From the NCBI GenBank assembly GCA_964503275.1, contig CAZCZO010000043.1, positions 1-11,811 on the forward strand: 11,811 nt of DNA, given 5' to 3'. This DNA comes from DASRAP01 sp964503275 (GTDB lineage Bacteria; Gemmatimonadota; Gemmatimonadetes; Gemmatimonadales; Gemmatimonadaceae). The translations under genes and the position numbers were made by a program. Shown one piece after another: positions 1 to 6,104 of this stretch (position 1 is its first letter; every line of letters begins with the position of its first letter). The notes below the pieces were generated by a model. It was given only the letters and a program-made list of their open reading frames with translations. It had not been told where the DNA came from and did not search any database.

Positions 1-170
1 CGGCTGCGACGCTTCGCGGCCGCGGCCTTGCGCTGACGGGCCTCGCTCGGCTTCACATACTCCCGACGCCGACGCAACTCCTGGAGGAGCCCCGACCGCT
101 GCACCAACCGCTTGAACCGCTTCAGCGCGACGTCAATACGATCGTCGTCAGCCAGCTGCACTTCGCTCAT
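1..170 (-). CDS. rpsU: 30S ribosomal protein S21 (5' part, truncated by window edge)
   Basis: Small basic protein of the 30S subunit, involved in mRNA engagement during initiation. The gene starts with ATG at 170 and runs off the left edge, so about 56 residues are visible and the stop is missing. The protein opens MSEVQLADDDRIDVALKRFK and continues with an Arg/Lys-rich stretch (QELRRRREYVKPSEARQRK). This is the classic S21 pattern: a short acidic N-terminus, the ALKRFKR helix, the RRREYVKPS segment and a basic C-terminal tail. An AGGAG Shine-Dalgarno lies about 11 bases upstream on the minus strand and fixes the start. A small GGCCC/GGGCC hairpin (188-200) sits just upstream of that site. 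The next gene in the same direction upstream is a cold-shock protein, a plausible pairing for two translation/RNA-related genes. Identification is by sequence pattern and is firm. Confidence 0.93.
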   Translation of the reverse strand, partial: MSEVQLADDDRIDVALKRFKRLVQRSGLLQELRRRREYVKPSEARQRKAAAAKRRS

Positions 171-227
171 TCGAACCAGTCTCCTGCGGCCCGCTGGGCC
201 AGGTCAATAAGTGGAAGATCCAGAGCA

Positions 228-259
228 CATCGCCGCCGCGCTGGTGCGCGGCGGCGATG
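228..259 (-). terminator. Stem-loop downstream of cold-shock gene (terminator-like)
   Basis: A perfect 13-bp inverted repeat (CATCGCCGCCGCG at 228-240, reverse complement at 247-259) encloses a 6-base loop. It begins 11 bases past the stop codon of the minus-strand cold-shock gene, which is where a terminator belongs. The minus-strand sequence after the stem (TGCTCTGGATCTTCC) is only mildly T-rich. It could therefore be a weak intrinsic terminator, an mRNA 3' stabiliser, or a partial terminator allowing some read-through into rpsU. Confidence 0.5.
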
Positions 260-270
260 ACTCCGGTGAA

Positions 271-483
271 CTAGCGGCCGAGGCGGACGACGTTCTCAGC
301 GGCGGGGCCCTTCTGGCCCTGCACGATGTCGAACTCGACACGCTCGCCTTCGGCGAGCGTACGGAAGCCCTGACCCTGGATGGCCGAGTGGTGCACGAAG
401 CAGTCCTTCTGGCCGCCCTCAGGCGTGATGAAGCCAAAGCCCTTCGCGTCGTTGAACCACTTCACGGTGCCGGTGCTACGCAT
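271..483 (-). CDS. Cold-shock domain protein (CspA family)
   Basis: A 70-residue single-domain OB-fold nucleic-acid-binding protein that acts as an RNA chaperone in the cytoplasm. It begins MRSTGTVKWFNDAKGFGFI. The RNP1 motif K14-G-F-G-F-I19 and the RNP2-like segment C28-F-V-H-H-S-A-I35 are both present, followed by the usual acidic linker and the C-terminal GPAAENVVRL strand. Length matches the family (65-75 residues). RNP2 has Cys28 where the family usually has Val, and His32 where Phe or Tyr is common; both are tolerated variants. The ATG at 483 is chosen over an in-frame upstream ATG at 531. AAGGAG lies 7 bases before it, and the protein then starts exactly where family members do. A strong hairpin follows the stop. 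Homologues are often not cold-induced, so the expression pattern cannot be inferred. Confidence 0.95.
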   Translation of the reverse strand: MRSTGTVKWFNDAKGFGFITPEGGQKDCFVHHSAIQGQGFRTLAEGERVEFDIVQGQKGPAAENVVRLGR

Positions 484-578
484 TGCCCTACTCCTTGATG
501 TTGTAATCGGAGACGGACATGCCGCATGCACCGACTACCTGTTGTTGAGCGCCCCCGCGGTGTCCACGCAGTGGCTGT

Positions 579-613
579 GAAAACGAAACGGGATCCGGCG
601 TGCGCCAGATCCC
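579..613 (-). terminator. Intrinsic terminator of the etf operon
   Basis: Read on the minus strand, GGGATCTGGC - GCAC - GCCGGATCCC forms a 10-bp stem (arms 604-613 and 590-599, one G-T wobble) with a tetraloop. It is followed directly by GTTTCGTTTTC (589-579). A stable GC-rich stem plus a T-rich tail is the textbook Rho-independent structure. It lies about 115 bases past the stop of the membrane Fe-S oxidoreductase gene (stop at 730), with no other gene between. Confidence 0.7.
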
Positions 614-653
614 ATCTGGTCCTCACGTACATGTCGCTCTCAGAGGTGAAAGC

Positions 654-679
654 GGGACACTCCTGAAAAGTACTGTCCC
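654..679. repeat. Palindromic GGGACA/TGTCCC element, possibly REP-like
   Basis: GGGACA (654-659) and its reverse complement TGTCCC (674-679) flank a 14-base spacer. The right arm overlaps a C-run (677-682) that can alternatively pair with the G-run at 697-703, so two mutually exclusive hairpins are possible. The element lies between the etf operon stop and its terminator. Its shape resembles extragenic palindromes that are dispersed in some genomes, but only one copy is present here, so repeat status is unproven. Confidence 0.3.
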
Positions 680-729
680 CCCGTCCCAACAAGCAAGGGG
701 GGGCGTCAAGGGGGCGGGTAACGGCCCCG

Positions 730-2754
730 TCACGCCAGCTGGTCGGCCACCACCTCGGCGATGTCCATGACCGGCAACTCCTGCCCATTCGCCTTCACCC
801 CGTCCTGCATCATGGTCATGCAGAAGGGGCAGGCCACGGCGATCCCGGCCGCCCCGGTGGCCAAGGCCTCCCGGGCCCGCTCCACGTTGATCCGCGTCCC
901 CTGGGTCTCCTCCATCCACATGCGCCCGCCCCCGGCCCCACAGCAGAGCCCGCGGTCCTTCGCGCGCGGCATCTCGGTCAGCTGCACCACCGGCAGGGCC
1001 CGCTTGAGGGTCTCCCGCGGCGCCTCGTAGACGTCGTTGTAGCGGCCCAGGTAGCAGGAGTCGTGGAAGGTGAAGTGCGACACCCCCTCGTGCGCCTGCT
1101 GGTTGCGCAGCGGCACCCGGCCCTCGGCCAACAGGTGCTCGATGTACGTGGAGTGGTGGATCACATCGTACTCGCCCCCGAACTGCGGATACTCGTTGCC
1201 CAGCTGATGGAAGCAGTGCGGGCAGGCCGTGACGATGGTGCGCACCCCATACTGGGCCAGCGTCGCCACGTTGTCCTTGGCGAGCATCTGGTACAGGTAC
1301 TCGTTCCCCATGCGCCGCGCGGGATCGCCGTTGCACTTCTCCTCCTGCCCGAGGATCGCGAAGCGCACGCCGGCCGCCTGCATCACCTTGGCGAAGGCGA
1401 CAGTGGTCTTCTTGGCGCGGTCGTCAAAGCTGCCCATGCAGCCCACCCAGTAGAGCACCTCGGGCGTCTCGCCGCGCGCGTGCAGCTCGGCCATGGTCGG
1501 GATGTCCATGCCATCGGCCCAGCGGCCGCGGTCGCCGGGGTCGAACTGCCAGGGCGAGCCCACCGACTCCATCGACTCGAAGGCCGGGAGGATCTCCTCG
1601 GGGAAGCGCGACTCCGTGAGCACCAGGTTGCGCCGCATCTCGTTGATGATGTCCAGCTGGTCGATCGACACCGGACACTCGTACACGCAGGCGCGGCACG
1701 ACGTGCAGGCCCAGAGCTCTTCGTCGGTGATGTAGTCATCCAGCAGGCGCTTGGCCACCGAGCCTTCGTCCTCCACGCGCTCGGCCAAGGCGACGGGCGC
1801 GATCTCTTCCAGCCGCTCGCGCACATTGATCACGATCTTGCGCGGGCTCAGCGTCTTGCCCGTGAGGTTGGCCGGGCACACGGAGGTACAGCGCCCGCAC
1901 TCGGTGCAGGCGAACCCATCGAGCAGGTTCTTCCAGGTCAGGTGCGAGACATCGGACGCCCCGAAGACCTCGGCGTCCTCGGCCTCGAGGTCCATGGGGC
2001 GCATCACACCGACCGGCCCAGGACCGCTGGTGTTCGAGAGGAACACGTTGGGCAGCGACGCCACCACGTGCAGATGCTTGCTGTACGGCAGATAGTTCAG
2101 GAAGCCCAGCACCAGCAGGCCGTGGGCCCACCAGTTGAGCGTCAGCCCCACGTGCTGCGCGCCTTCCCCCAGTCCGCGGAACGCGCCGGACAGCGCGACG
2201 GACAACGGCTTTGCGAGGTGCGGCGAGCCCGGCTCCAGCAGGATCTCGAAGGCATGCGTGCCGAACATCGTGACCATCAACAGCGCGATCCACGACAGGA
2301 TGAGGATCGGGTCGCCCTCGTGCGTCTCGGCACCCTGCAGGCGCGGGACGCGGCGCGTGAGGCGGCGCCACAGCGCCATCGCGAGCGCGGCGAGCACCAG
2401 CGCGCCCCAGACGTCCTGATTGACGGCGTAGAAGGTGTACAGCCACGACGGCAGGAACGACTGATACGTGAAGTGCGGCGCCGCGCCGCGGATGATGAAC
2501 TCCACCGTGCCCGCGGTGAGCACCGCGAAGCCCCAGAAGATCACCGCGTGCATCGGCCCGGCGACGCCGTCGCGGAAGATCTTCTTCTGGAAGATGCCGA
2601 TCTCGAGGGAGTTCATGAACCGCACGCGCAGATCGTTGCTGCGGTCGTCGGGCGTGCCCAGGCGGAGGTAGCTCACCAGGCGCTGGACGTTGTACGAGAA
2701 GAAGCCCAGCGACAGGACGACGACGAACAGCCAGAGGATCTGCGATGCGGTCAC
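730..2754 (-). CDS. Membrane-bound Fe-S/heme oxidoreductase, ETF:quinone oxidoreductase type (HdrDE/FadF-like)
   Basis: A 674-residue fusion. The N-terminal third is membrane-embedded, with hydrophobic segments near residues 5-27, 68-88, 108-128, 150-172 and 204-222. It resembles the nitrate-reductase-gamma/HdrE cytochrome b family. H69, H167, H211 and H227/H229 are candidate heme ligands. Two ferredoxin-type [4Fe-4S] motifs follow: C283/C286/C289/C293-P and C350/C353/C356/C360-P. Two cysteine-rich CCG (HdrD-like) repeats come next, with C439, C474, C511/C514 and then C567, C604-C605, C642/C645. Proteins of this architecture encoded with etfBA are known as EMO, the membrane oxidoreductase that passes electrons between ETF and menaquinone. 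The inferred role here is reoxidation of the EtfAB encoded immediately upstream. The GTG start at 2754 lies only 4 bases past the etfA stop and has GGGGAG about 8 bases ahead. Homology to HdrD is domain-level only; no thiol/disulfide chemistry is implied. Confidence 0.88.
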   Translation of the reverse strand: MTASQILWLFVVVLSLGFFSYNVQRLVSYLRLGTPDDRSNDLRVRFMNSLEIGIFQKKIFRDGVAGPMHAVIFWGFAVLTAGTVEFIIRGAAPHFTYQSFLPSWLYTFYAVNQDVWGALVLAALAMALWRRLTRRVPRLQGAETHEGDPILILSWIALLMVTMFGTHAFEILLEPGSPHLAKPLSVALSGAFRGLGEGAQHVGLTLNWWAHGLLVLGFLNYLPYSKHLHVVASLPNVFLSNTSGPGPVGVMRPMDLEAEDAEVFGASDVSHLTWKNLLDGFACTECGRCTSVCPANLTGKTLSPRKIVINVRERLEEIAPVALAERVEDEGSVAKRLLDDYITDEELWACTSCRACVYECPVSIDQLDIINEMRRNLVLTESRFPEEILPAFESMESVGSPWQFDPGDRGRWADGMDIPTMAELHARGETPEVLYWVGCMGSFDDRAKKTTVAFAKVMQAAGVRFAILGQEEKCNGDPARRMGNEYLYQMLAKDNVATLAQYGVRTIVTACPHCFHQLGNEYPQFGGEYDVIHHSTYIEHLLAEGRVPLRNQQAHEGVSHFTFHDSCYLGRYNDVYEAPRETLKRALPVVQLTEMPRAKDRGLCCGAGGGRMWMEETQGTRINVERAREALATGAAGIAVACPFCMTMMQDGVKANGQELPVMDIAEVVADQLA

Positions 2755-2758
2755 GGGA

Positions 2759-3739
2759 TCAGCTCCCCTGCTTGGCAGCCTTCACGGCCGCGGTGAGCGC
2801 GGGGACGATCTCGAGCGAGTCCCCGACGATGCCATAGTCGGCCACCTTGAAGATCGGGGCCTCCTTGTCCTTGTTGATCGCGACGATGGTCCGCGACGTG
2901 CGCATGCCCGCCAAGTGCTGGATGGCGCCACTGATGCCCACCGCCACGTACAGATCGGGACTGACCAGGCGCCCCGTCTGTCCGATCTGGTCGGCATGCG
3001 GCCGCCATCCGTCGTCGGTCACGGCGCGCGTCGCGCCGACGGCAGCGTTGCCGAACGCGGCCGCGAGGTCCTCGAGCAAGGAGAAGTTCGCCGCCTCCTT
3101 GAGACCACGACCACCGGCGACGATCACGGGCGCATCGCCCAGGTCCAGCGCCGTGCTGCTGCCGGTGATGGTCTCGGTGACCTGGACGCGAGCGGCGCCG
3201 GGATCCATCGCCAGCGCGAGCGACTGGGTGGCCGCCGAGGTCGGCGCGGGCGTGGCCACCACGGCCCCGGGGCGCACCGACACCACCGCAGGCGACGCGG
3301 AGAGGGCGATGGTCGCGATGACCTTGCCCGTGTAGCCGGGCTTGTCGGCGACGATCGTGTCGCCGTCCCAGCGCAGCGAGGTGACATCGGTGGCCGCGGG
3401 CACCTGCAGCGCCGCCGCCACGCGGGGCGCGAGGTCCTTCCCCGTCGCCGACGCACCGAAGACCACCGCGCGGTACCCCCCACTGGTCACGAGGGCCGCG
3501 ATGGTCGCGGCCTGCGACTCCGGCGCATTGTGCGCGAACGCCGCGTGCTCGGCGACATGCACGGTCGCGGCGCCGTACTCCCCGAGCGCGGCGGCCTGCG
3601 CGCCGATCCCCGGGGGGCCGAACAGCACGGCGTGCACCGCGCCCCCATCGGCCAGGGCACGGGCCGCGGTCACGGCCTCGAAGGCCACGCGGCGCAACTC
3701 GCCACCGCGCGCTTCGGCAACTGCAAGGATGTTCGGCAT
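2759..3739 (-). CDS. etfA: Electron transfer flavoprotein, alpha subunit
   Basis: 326 residues, the usual length for EtfA. The N-terminal domain starts MPNILAVAEARGGELRRVAF. The C-terminal FAD-binding domain carries GGRG at 209-212 and the diagnostic ETF-alpha signature from about 263 to 288 (LYVAVGISGAIQHLAGM then TIVAIN), followed by the conserved NKDKEAPIFKVADYGIVGD segment. With EtfB it forms a soluble heterodimer holding FAD. The dimer collects electrons from acyl-CoA dehydrogenases, such as the glutaryl-CoA dehydrogenase elsewhere in this window. The ATG at 3739 is separated from the etfB stop (TGA at 3743-3741) by a single base, so the two are translationally coupled. The reading frame stays open upstream into etfB, but that extension has no family similarity and is rejected. 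Confidence 0.96.
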   Translation of the reverse strand: MPNILAVAEARGGELRRVAFEAVTAARALADGGAVHAVLFGPPGIGAQAAALGEYGAATVHVAEHAAFAHNAPESQAATIAALVTSGGYRAVVFGASATGKDLAPRVAAALQVPAATDVTSLRWDGDTIVADKPGYTGKVIATIALSASPAVVSVRPGAVVATPAPTSAATQSLALAMDPGAARVQVTETITGSSTALDLGDAPVIVAGGRGLKEAANFSLLEDLAAAFGNAAVGATRAVTDDGWRPHADQIGQTGRLVSPDLYVAVGISGAIQHLAGMRTSRTIVAINKDKEAPIFKVADYGIVGDSLEIVPALTAAVKAAKQGS

Positions 3740-3740
3740 G

Positions 3741-4493
3741 TCAGAGCACCTTTGCTTCGGTCCGAAGCAGCGAAACAAGTTCAGGGACGGCCGCGGCGCC
3801 CTCGCCGATGATGCGACCGGCCGCCCGCTCGGGCGGCAGGTTGGCCGCCGTGCGCGTGAGGCGAACGGCCCCCAGCTGCGCCGGCTTGCTGTCGAGCGGC
3901 TTCTTCTTGGCGGCCATGATGCCCTTGAGCGAGGGGTAGCGCGGGCGCGCCACGCCCTCGTCGATCGACACCACGGCCGGCAGCGGCGCCTCGACGAGCT
4001 CCGCACCGCCCTCCAACTCGCGGCGGGCCTTGACGCGACCGCCCGACACGTCGAGCTGCGAGACCGCTGTGACGCAAGGCCGGTCCAGCAGGGCGGCGAC
4101 CATCGGGGCCACCGACTGATTCGCGGCATCGAGCGACATGCGCCCGAACAGGACGAGGTCGTAGCCGCCATTCCGCAGCTCGGCGGCCAGCGCCTCGGCG
4201 ATGGCCCAGGGGTCGGCTGGCACGGGGTCGGCCTTCAGTTGCACCGCGTTGTCGGCGCCCATCGAAAGCGCCTTGCGCAGCGTCTCCTGCACGGCGTCGG
4301 GGCCGAGCGCGACGACCGTCACCTCGCCGGCGTTGAGCTTTTCCTTGATCTGGATCGCGGCCTCGGCGGCGTAGCCATCGAAGTCGGACATGTCGAACTT
4401 GAGCCCGGTCTCGTCCACGGCGGTCCCGGACGGGGCGATCTTGAATTTCACGTCCATATCGGGGACGCGCTTGATGCACACGGCGATCTTCAC
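3741..4493 (-). CDS. etfB: Electron transfer flavoprotein, beta subunit
   Basis: 250 residues, normal for EtfB. The start VCIKRVPDMDVKF (4-16) is typical. The segment ALGPDAVQETLRKALSMGAD (62-81) is the conserved nucleotide-binding region. Residues about 166-198 (VEAPLPAVVSIDEG, then RPRYPSLKGIMAAKKKPL) give the ETF-beta signature. The subunit pairs with EtfA and binds AMP in classical ETFs. In bifurcating ETFs the same site holds a second FAD. I cannot separate the two classes by eye, and no bifurcating partner dehydrogenase is adjacent, so a simple electron-carrier ETF is the safer reading. GTG start at 4493, with AGGAG 8 bases upstream. It is the first gene of a three-gene operon whose promoter region is shared divergently with a short-chain dehydrogenase. 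Confidence 0.96.
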   Translation of the reverse strand: MKIAVCIKRVPDMDVKFKIAPSGTAVDETGLKFDMSDFDGYAAEAAIQIKEKLNAGEVTVVALGPDAVQETLRKALSMGADNAVQLKADPVPADPWAIAEALAAELRNGGYDLVLFGRMSLDAANQSVAPMVAALLDRPCVTAVSQLDVSGGRVKARRELEGGAELVEAPLPAVVSIDEGVARPRYPSLKGIMAAKKKPLDSKPAQLGAVRLTRTAANLPPERAAGRIIGEGAAAVPELVSLLRTEAKVL

Positions 4494-4513
4494 CGCGGGG
4501 TCTCCTGTGTTGA

Positions 4514-4601
4514 TGACCGGGGAAAGTTAGCCCCCCGGACGGGTGGGGTGGAGGGTGCTGTCCAGCTCGGCGGAGCGCCGACTGGGGCTAACTTCCGGTC
4601 A
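4514..4601. promoter_or_regulatory. Inverted-repeat divergent promoter region (etf operon / SDR)
   Basis: Left arm TGACCGG (4514-4520) plus AAGTTAGCCCC (4524-4534) is repeated inverted as GGGGCTAACTT (4584-4594) plus CCGGTCA (4595-4601). That is 18 matched positions with three extra bases in the left arm and a 49-base centre. On the minus strand the left arm places TAACTT at 4529-4524, 31 bases before the etfB start. On the plus strand the right arm places TAACTT at 4589-4594, 28 bases before the SDR start. TAACTT also precedes another gene in this window, so each arm may be a -10-type element for its own gene. The symmetric outer part may in addition be an operator. No convincing -35 hexamer is visible for either. 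Confidence 0.5.
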
Positions 4602-4621
4602 CCCGCTCACGTTTCCCGGCT

Positions 4622-5401
4622 ATGCTCCCCTCCCCTGGCTCCCTCGCCATCGTCACCGGCCCCACGGCCGGCATCGGCCGCGTCTTCGCCCAGCGTTTGG
4701 CGGCGCGGGGGCATGCCCTGTTGCTCGTGGCGCGTGACGCCGCGCGGTTGGAGGCCCTCGCCGCCGAGCTGCGCGCGGCCCACCAGGTGGCCTGCCAGAC
4801 GATGGTCGCCGACCTGGCCAGCGAAGCGGGCATGGAGGCCCTGGCCCAACGGCTGGCCGCCGAGCCCGAGGTGGGCGTGCTAGTGAACAACGCCGGGTTC
4901 GGGACCAAGGGCAAGCTGCACGAGGCGCCGCTGGGTCCACAGATGGACATGCTGCGCCTGCACGTGCTGGCCCCCATGCGGCTCACGCATGCGGTGCTGC
5001 CGCGGATGGTGGCGCGGGGCAGCGGCTGGGTGATCAACAACAGCAGCGTCGCGAGCTTCCTGTACGGGCCAGGCAACGCCAACTACTGCGCGACCAAGGC
5101 CTACCTCACGCGGCTCACGCTGTCGCTGGACACCGAGCTGCACCGCACGGGTGTGGTGGTGCAGGCGCTGTGCCCGGGCTTCACGCACTCGGAGTTCCAC
5201 GCGCGCATGCGGGTGGACAAGGGCAATATCCCCAGCTGGCTGTGGCTGTCGCCGGAGTCCGTGGTGGATGCGTCGCTCGCGGCCTGCGCGAACGGCGGGC
5301 CGGCGGTGTTGATCCCGACCTGGCGCTACCGGGTGATCACGGCATTGGCGCAGTGGGTGCCGCATGCGCTGCGGCGCAGGATGCGGGGGTTATCGCGGTA
5401 G
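4622..5401 (+). CDS. Short-chain dehydrogenase/reductase (SDR), NAD(P)-dependent
   Basis: A 259-residue classical SDR with a Rossmann fold. The cofactor-binding TGPTAGIG (12-19) and the structural NNAG (89-92) are present. The catalytic set is S141/S142 with Y155-x-x-x-K159, and the PG turn sits at 185-186. It resembles the group annotated as short-chain dehydrogenases of the YqjQ/DltE type (start SLAIVTGPTAGIGRVFA, C-terminal WRYRVITALAQWVP stretch). The substrate cannot be read from sequence. A short-chain or fatty-acyl derived alcohol or ketone is conceivable because the divergent neighbour is the etf operon, but this is only context. The ATG at 4622 lacks a clear Shine-Dalgarno. A TAACTT element ends 27 bases upstream, giving a short leader. 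The gene ends five bases before the convergent vapC stop. Confidence 0.9.
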   Translation: MLPSPGSLAIVTGPTAGIGRVFAQRLAARGHALLLVARDAARLEALAAELRAAHQVACQTMVADLASEAGMEALAQRLAAEPEVGVLVNNAGFGTKGKLHEAPLGPQMDMLRLHVLAPMRLTHAVLPRMVARGSGWVINNSSVASFLYGPGNANYCATKAYLTRLTLSLDTELHRTGVVVQALCPGFTHSEFHARMRVDKGNIPSWLWLSPESVVDASLAACANGGPAVLIPTWRYRVITALAQWVPHALRRRMRGLSR

Positions 5402-5406
5402 GTGGC

Positions 5407-5817
5407 CTACGGCAGCAGCCGCAACGCCTTCACATGCCCGGGTCGCACCACGCCGAAGTGTCGGCGGTCCGTGGTCAGCACATCACGCGTGCCGATACGC
5501 TCGGCCACCGCGATGACCGCCGCATCGGTGAAGCCCAGCGGGAGATCAGCGTAGGCGGACGTCAGCGCGGCCACGCGCGCATAGTCGTCCGCCTCGAGCG
5601 CTTCGATGTCGAACTCGCCAGCCGCGACTGCGCCGAGGAACGCCTGCTCGGCACGCGGACCCAGCCGCGTCTGCAACAGATAGCAGAGTTCGGGGAGCAC
5701 CGGCGCCGGAACGATCACGAGCCCCGCGCGAGTGCCCCACCAAGCGACGACCGCGCTATGCCACTTGTCGGAGCGGTCCACCAAGGCGTACAGCGCCCCA
5801 GTGTCCGCGACCACCAT
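5407..5817 (-). CDS. vapC: PIN-domain ribonuclease toxin (VapC family)
   Basis: A 136-residue PIN-domain protein starting MVVADTGALYALVDRSDKWH. The acidic metal-binding residues expected of VapC are in place: D5 in the first strand, E43 in the PELCYLL helix, D98 in GFTDAAV, and D117 in LTTDRRHF. All catalytic positions are present, so it looks intact. VapC toxins are Mg-dependent endoribonucleases, often cleaving tRNA or rRNA; the target here is unknown. The ATG at 5817 overlaps the antitoxin stop by one base (TGATG). It is chosen over an upstream in-frame start at 5838 because it matches the family N-terminus and the coupling to the antitoxin. No Shine-Dalgarno is evident, which fits translational coupling. 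The gene converges on the SDR with 5 bases between the stops. Confidence 0.92.
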   Translation of the reverse strand: MVVADTGALYALVDRSDKWHSAVVAWWGTRAGLVIVPAPVLPELCYLLQTRLGPRAEQAFLGAVAAGEFDIEALEADDYARVAALTSAYADLPLGFTDAAVIAVAERIGTRDVLTTDRRHFGVVRPGHVKALRLLP

Positions 5818-6044
5818 CAGCGATGCGGATCGCGCCACAACAGCTCGTCCACGCGCTCCGACGTGTCGGTCTCACCGCTCGCGAACTGCCCAGCGACGGA
5901 CGGCAACGCACTGGCCCGCGGCTTGGCGACATACTCCGCGAGCGCCTCGCGCACGACATGCGCGAACGGCACGCCCCGCGCCTTGGCGGCCCGCTGGGCG
6001 GCGGCAAGGGTGGCTTCGTCGAGGTACATCGAGGTGCGGCGCAT
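5817..6044 (-). CDS. vapB: Antitoxin of the VapBC pair, ribbon-helix-helix type
   Basis: A 75-residue protein starting MRRTSMYLDEATLAAAQRAA. A short basic strand, then two helices (AAAQRAAKARG and FAHVVREALAEYVA), is the ribbon-helix-helix DNA-binding layout of VapB-like antitoxins. The C-terminal tail (about 50-75, ending RVDELLWRDPHR) is the likely toxin-binding part. It would neutralise VapC by direct contact and repress the shared promoter. The start at 6044 lies only 7 bases past a good -10 element (TAGTAT, 6056-6051), so the transcript probably begins at or within a base of the ATG and would be leaderless. Antitoxin comes first and the toxin follows with a one-base overlap, the standard order. 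Confidence 0.85.
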   Translation of the reverse strand: MRRTSMYLDEATLAAAQRAAKARGVPFAHVVREALAEYVAKPRASALPSVAGQFASGETDTSERVDELLWRDPHR

Positions 6045-6078
6045 ACGTACATACTAACTACTGGCATACGTATGTCAA
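6042..6078 (-). promoter_or_regulatory. vapBC promoter with repeated CATACGTA operator candidates
   Basis: On the minus strand TTGACA (6078-6073), a 16-base spacer and TAGTAT (6056-6051) form a near-consensus sigma70-type promoter, the best in the window. Two copies of CATACGTA lie at 6042-6049 and 6065-6072, with starts 23 bases apart. The second extends to a perfect 10-bp palindrome CATACGTATG (6065-6074). They flank the -10 element and overlap the -35 edge and the start codon, the expected layout for ribbon-helix-helix autorepression. The predicted start of transcription is within a base or two of the ATG. Confidence 0.7.
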
Positions 6079-6104
6079 ACTGTCGCGCCCCCCCTTCGTC
6101 ACCC

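Noticed and set aside
484..729. Possible small gene in the gap between the cold-shock gene and the etf operon
   Set aside because: Frames here are short, lack ribosome-binding sites and have no recognisable product. The region is better explained by the terminator and hairpins.
1063..2796. Long plus-strand open frame of 577 codons across the membrane oxidoreductase gene
   Set aside because: It is the antisense of a gene with clear Fe-S motifs. The translation is a low-complexity Arg/His/Ala/Gly-rich product typical of GC-rich mirror frames, with no recognisable domain.
3740..4171. N-terminal extension of EtfA
   Set aside because: The frame is open upstream, but the extra residues overlap etfB out of frame and are Arg/Ser-rich. 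EtfA homologues start at MPNILAVAEA (3739).
3342..4883. Long plus-strand frame spanning etfA, etfB and the SDR start
   Set aside because: It crosses three genes with strong homology in other frames and has no domain. It is a by-product of high GC at third positions.
5818..5838. Earlier start for VapC (MARSASL-)
   Set aside because: It would overlap the antitoxin by 22 bases and add residues before the conserved first strand. The TGATG junction at 5817 is the usual VapBC coupling.
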